Shown here: in pieces, positions 6,884-7,379 of the stretch
Layout: each line of letters begins with the position of its first letter
How positions within the stretch are numbered: the stretch's first letter is position 1
Origin: Bacteroidales bacterium
Lineage (GTDB): Bacteria; Bacteroidota; Bacteroidia; Bacteroidales; UBA12077
NCBI GenBank assembly: GCA_030635365.1
Contig: DAOVYZ010000172.1
Span: 1-7,379, forward strand
Length of the DNA: 7,379 nt
Direction: 5' to 3'
The notes under the pieces: model-generated
The model's input: only the letters and a program-made list of their open reading frames with translations
Database searches by the model: none
Told to the model about the DNA's origin: nothing
Made by a program: the position numbers and the translations under genes

Positions 6884-7379
6884 ATGTCTAAAAATCTTTA
6901 TTTACTAGATGCTTATGCATTAATTTATCGATCATATTATGCCTTTATAAAAAATCCGAGATTTAATTCAAAAGGACTAAATACTTCTGCCATTTTTGGT
7001 TTTATAAATACTCTTATTGATCTTATTGAAAAAGAAAAGCCTACTCATATTGCTGTTGTTTTTGACCCGCCATATCCGACATTCAGGCATGAAATGTACA
7101 AAGAATATAAAGCTCATCGCGAAGCAACTCCTGAAGACATCAAAATATCAATCCCTATAATTAAAGATTTAATTGAGGGTTTTCAAATTCCTGTTATTGA
7201 GGTAAAAAGATATGAAGCTGATGATGTTATTGGAACCATGGCAAAGCTTGCAGAAAAAGAAGGTTTTACTACATACATGATGACCCCCGACAAAGATTAT
7301 GGACAATTAATTTCCGATAATATTTTTATGTTAAAGCCCGCACGTGGTGGTAATGACGCAGAAATTATCGACAAGCAAA
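6884..7379 (+). CDS. polA: DNA polymerase I, N-terminal 5'-nuclease part (runs off the right edge)
   Basis: The first 165 residues of DNA polymerase I are visible; the polymerase part lies beyond the window. The enzyme fills gaps and removes RNA primers during lagging-strand synthesis and excision repair in the cytoplasm. The visible segment is the 5'-3' exonuclease (FEN-like) domain. It has LLDAYALIYRSYYAF (7-21, metal ligand D9), FDPPYPTFRHEMYKEYKAHR (60-79, D61 and the basic DNA-contacting patch), YEADDVIGT (110-118, acidic cluster E111, D113, D114) and TPDKDYGQL (134-142, D136 and D138). All expected acidic metal-binding positions in this part are intact. The opening LLDAYALIYRSYYAFIKNP is typical of Bacteroidota PolA. 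An in-frame TGA at 6851-6853 with no ATG before 6884 fixes the start. It is an unrelated housekeeping gene beside the receptor operon and probably has its own promoter. Confidence 0.96.
   Translation, partial: MSKNLYLLDAYALIYRSYYAFIKNPRFNSKGLNTSAIFGFINTLIDLIEKEKPTHIAVVFDPPYPTFRHEMYKEYKAHREATPEDIKISIPIIKDLIEGFQIPVIEVKRYEADDVIGTMAKLAEKEGFTTYMMTPDKDYGQLISDNIFMLKPARGGNDAEIIDKQ

Overview
The window looks like chromosomal DNA from a low-GC member of the Bacteroidota. The evidence is the strong A/T bias, the lack of Shine-Dalgarno sequences before the starts, a promoter-like TATATTTG box of the Bacteroidota sigma-factor type, and four outer-membrane or secreted protein types characteristic of that phylum. 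The start of polA at the right edge also has a Bacteroidota-type N-terminus. Genus cannot be decided from this sequence.

Layout: positions 1-99 may hold the last 32 codons of a hydrophobic protein entering from the left. A perfect hairpin (115-140) follows, then a good promoter candidate (about 178-208). From 256 to 6742 four genes run rightward with almost no spacing: an unrecognised exported protein (256-1011), a TonB-dependent outer-membrane receptor with an N-terminal STN domain and a carboxypeptidase-regulatory-like domain (1029-3809), a DUF4249 lipoprotein (about 3811-5025), and an exported protein joining macroglobulin MG2-like domains to a barrel-less TonB-receptor plug-like domain (5039-6742). 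The gaps between them are 17, 1 and 13 bases, so they look like one transcript driven from the 178-208 promoter. A 141-base intergenic stretch follows, then the 5' part of polA (DNA polymerase I, 5'-nuclease domain), which runs off the right edge.

How the genes may work together: all four operon products carry export signals. One is a TonB-gated barrel and one a lipoprotein of a family often found beside such receptors. The fourth carries domains resembling those of the receptor (plug-like and regulatory-like) on a macroglobulin-type stalk. The simplest inference is an envelope uptake or surface-handling complex. Its substrate is not visible: there is no glycosidase, protease, siderophore gene, SusD or sigma/anti-sigma pair in the window. 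polA looks like an unrelated housekeeping neighbour.
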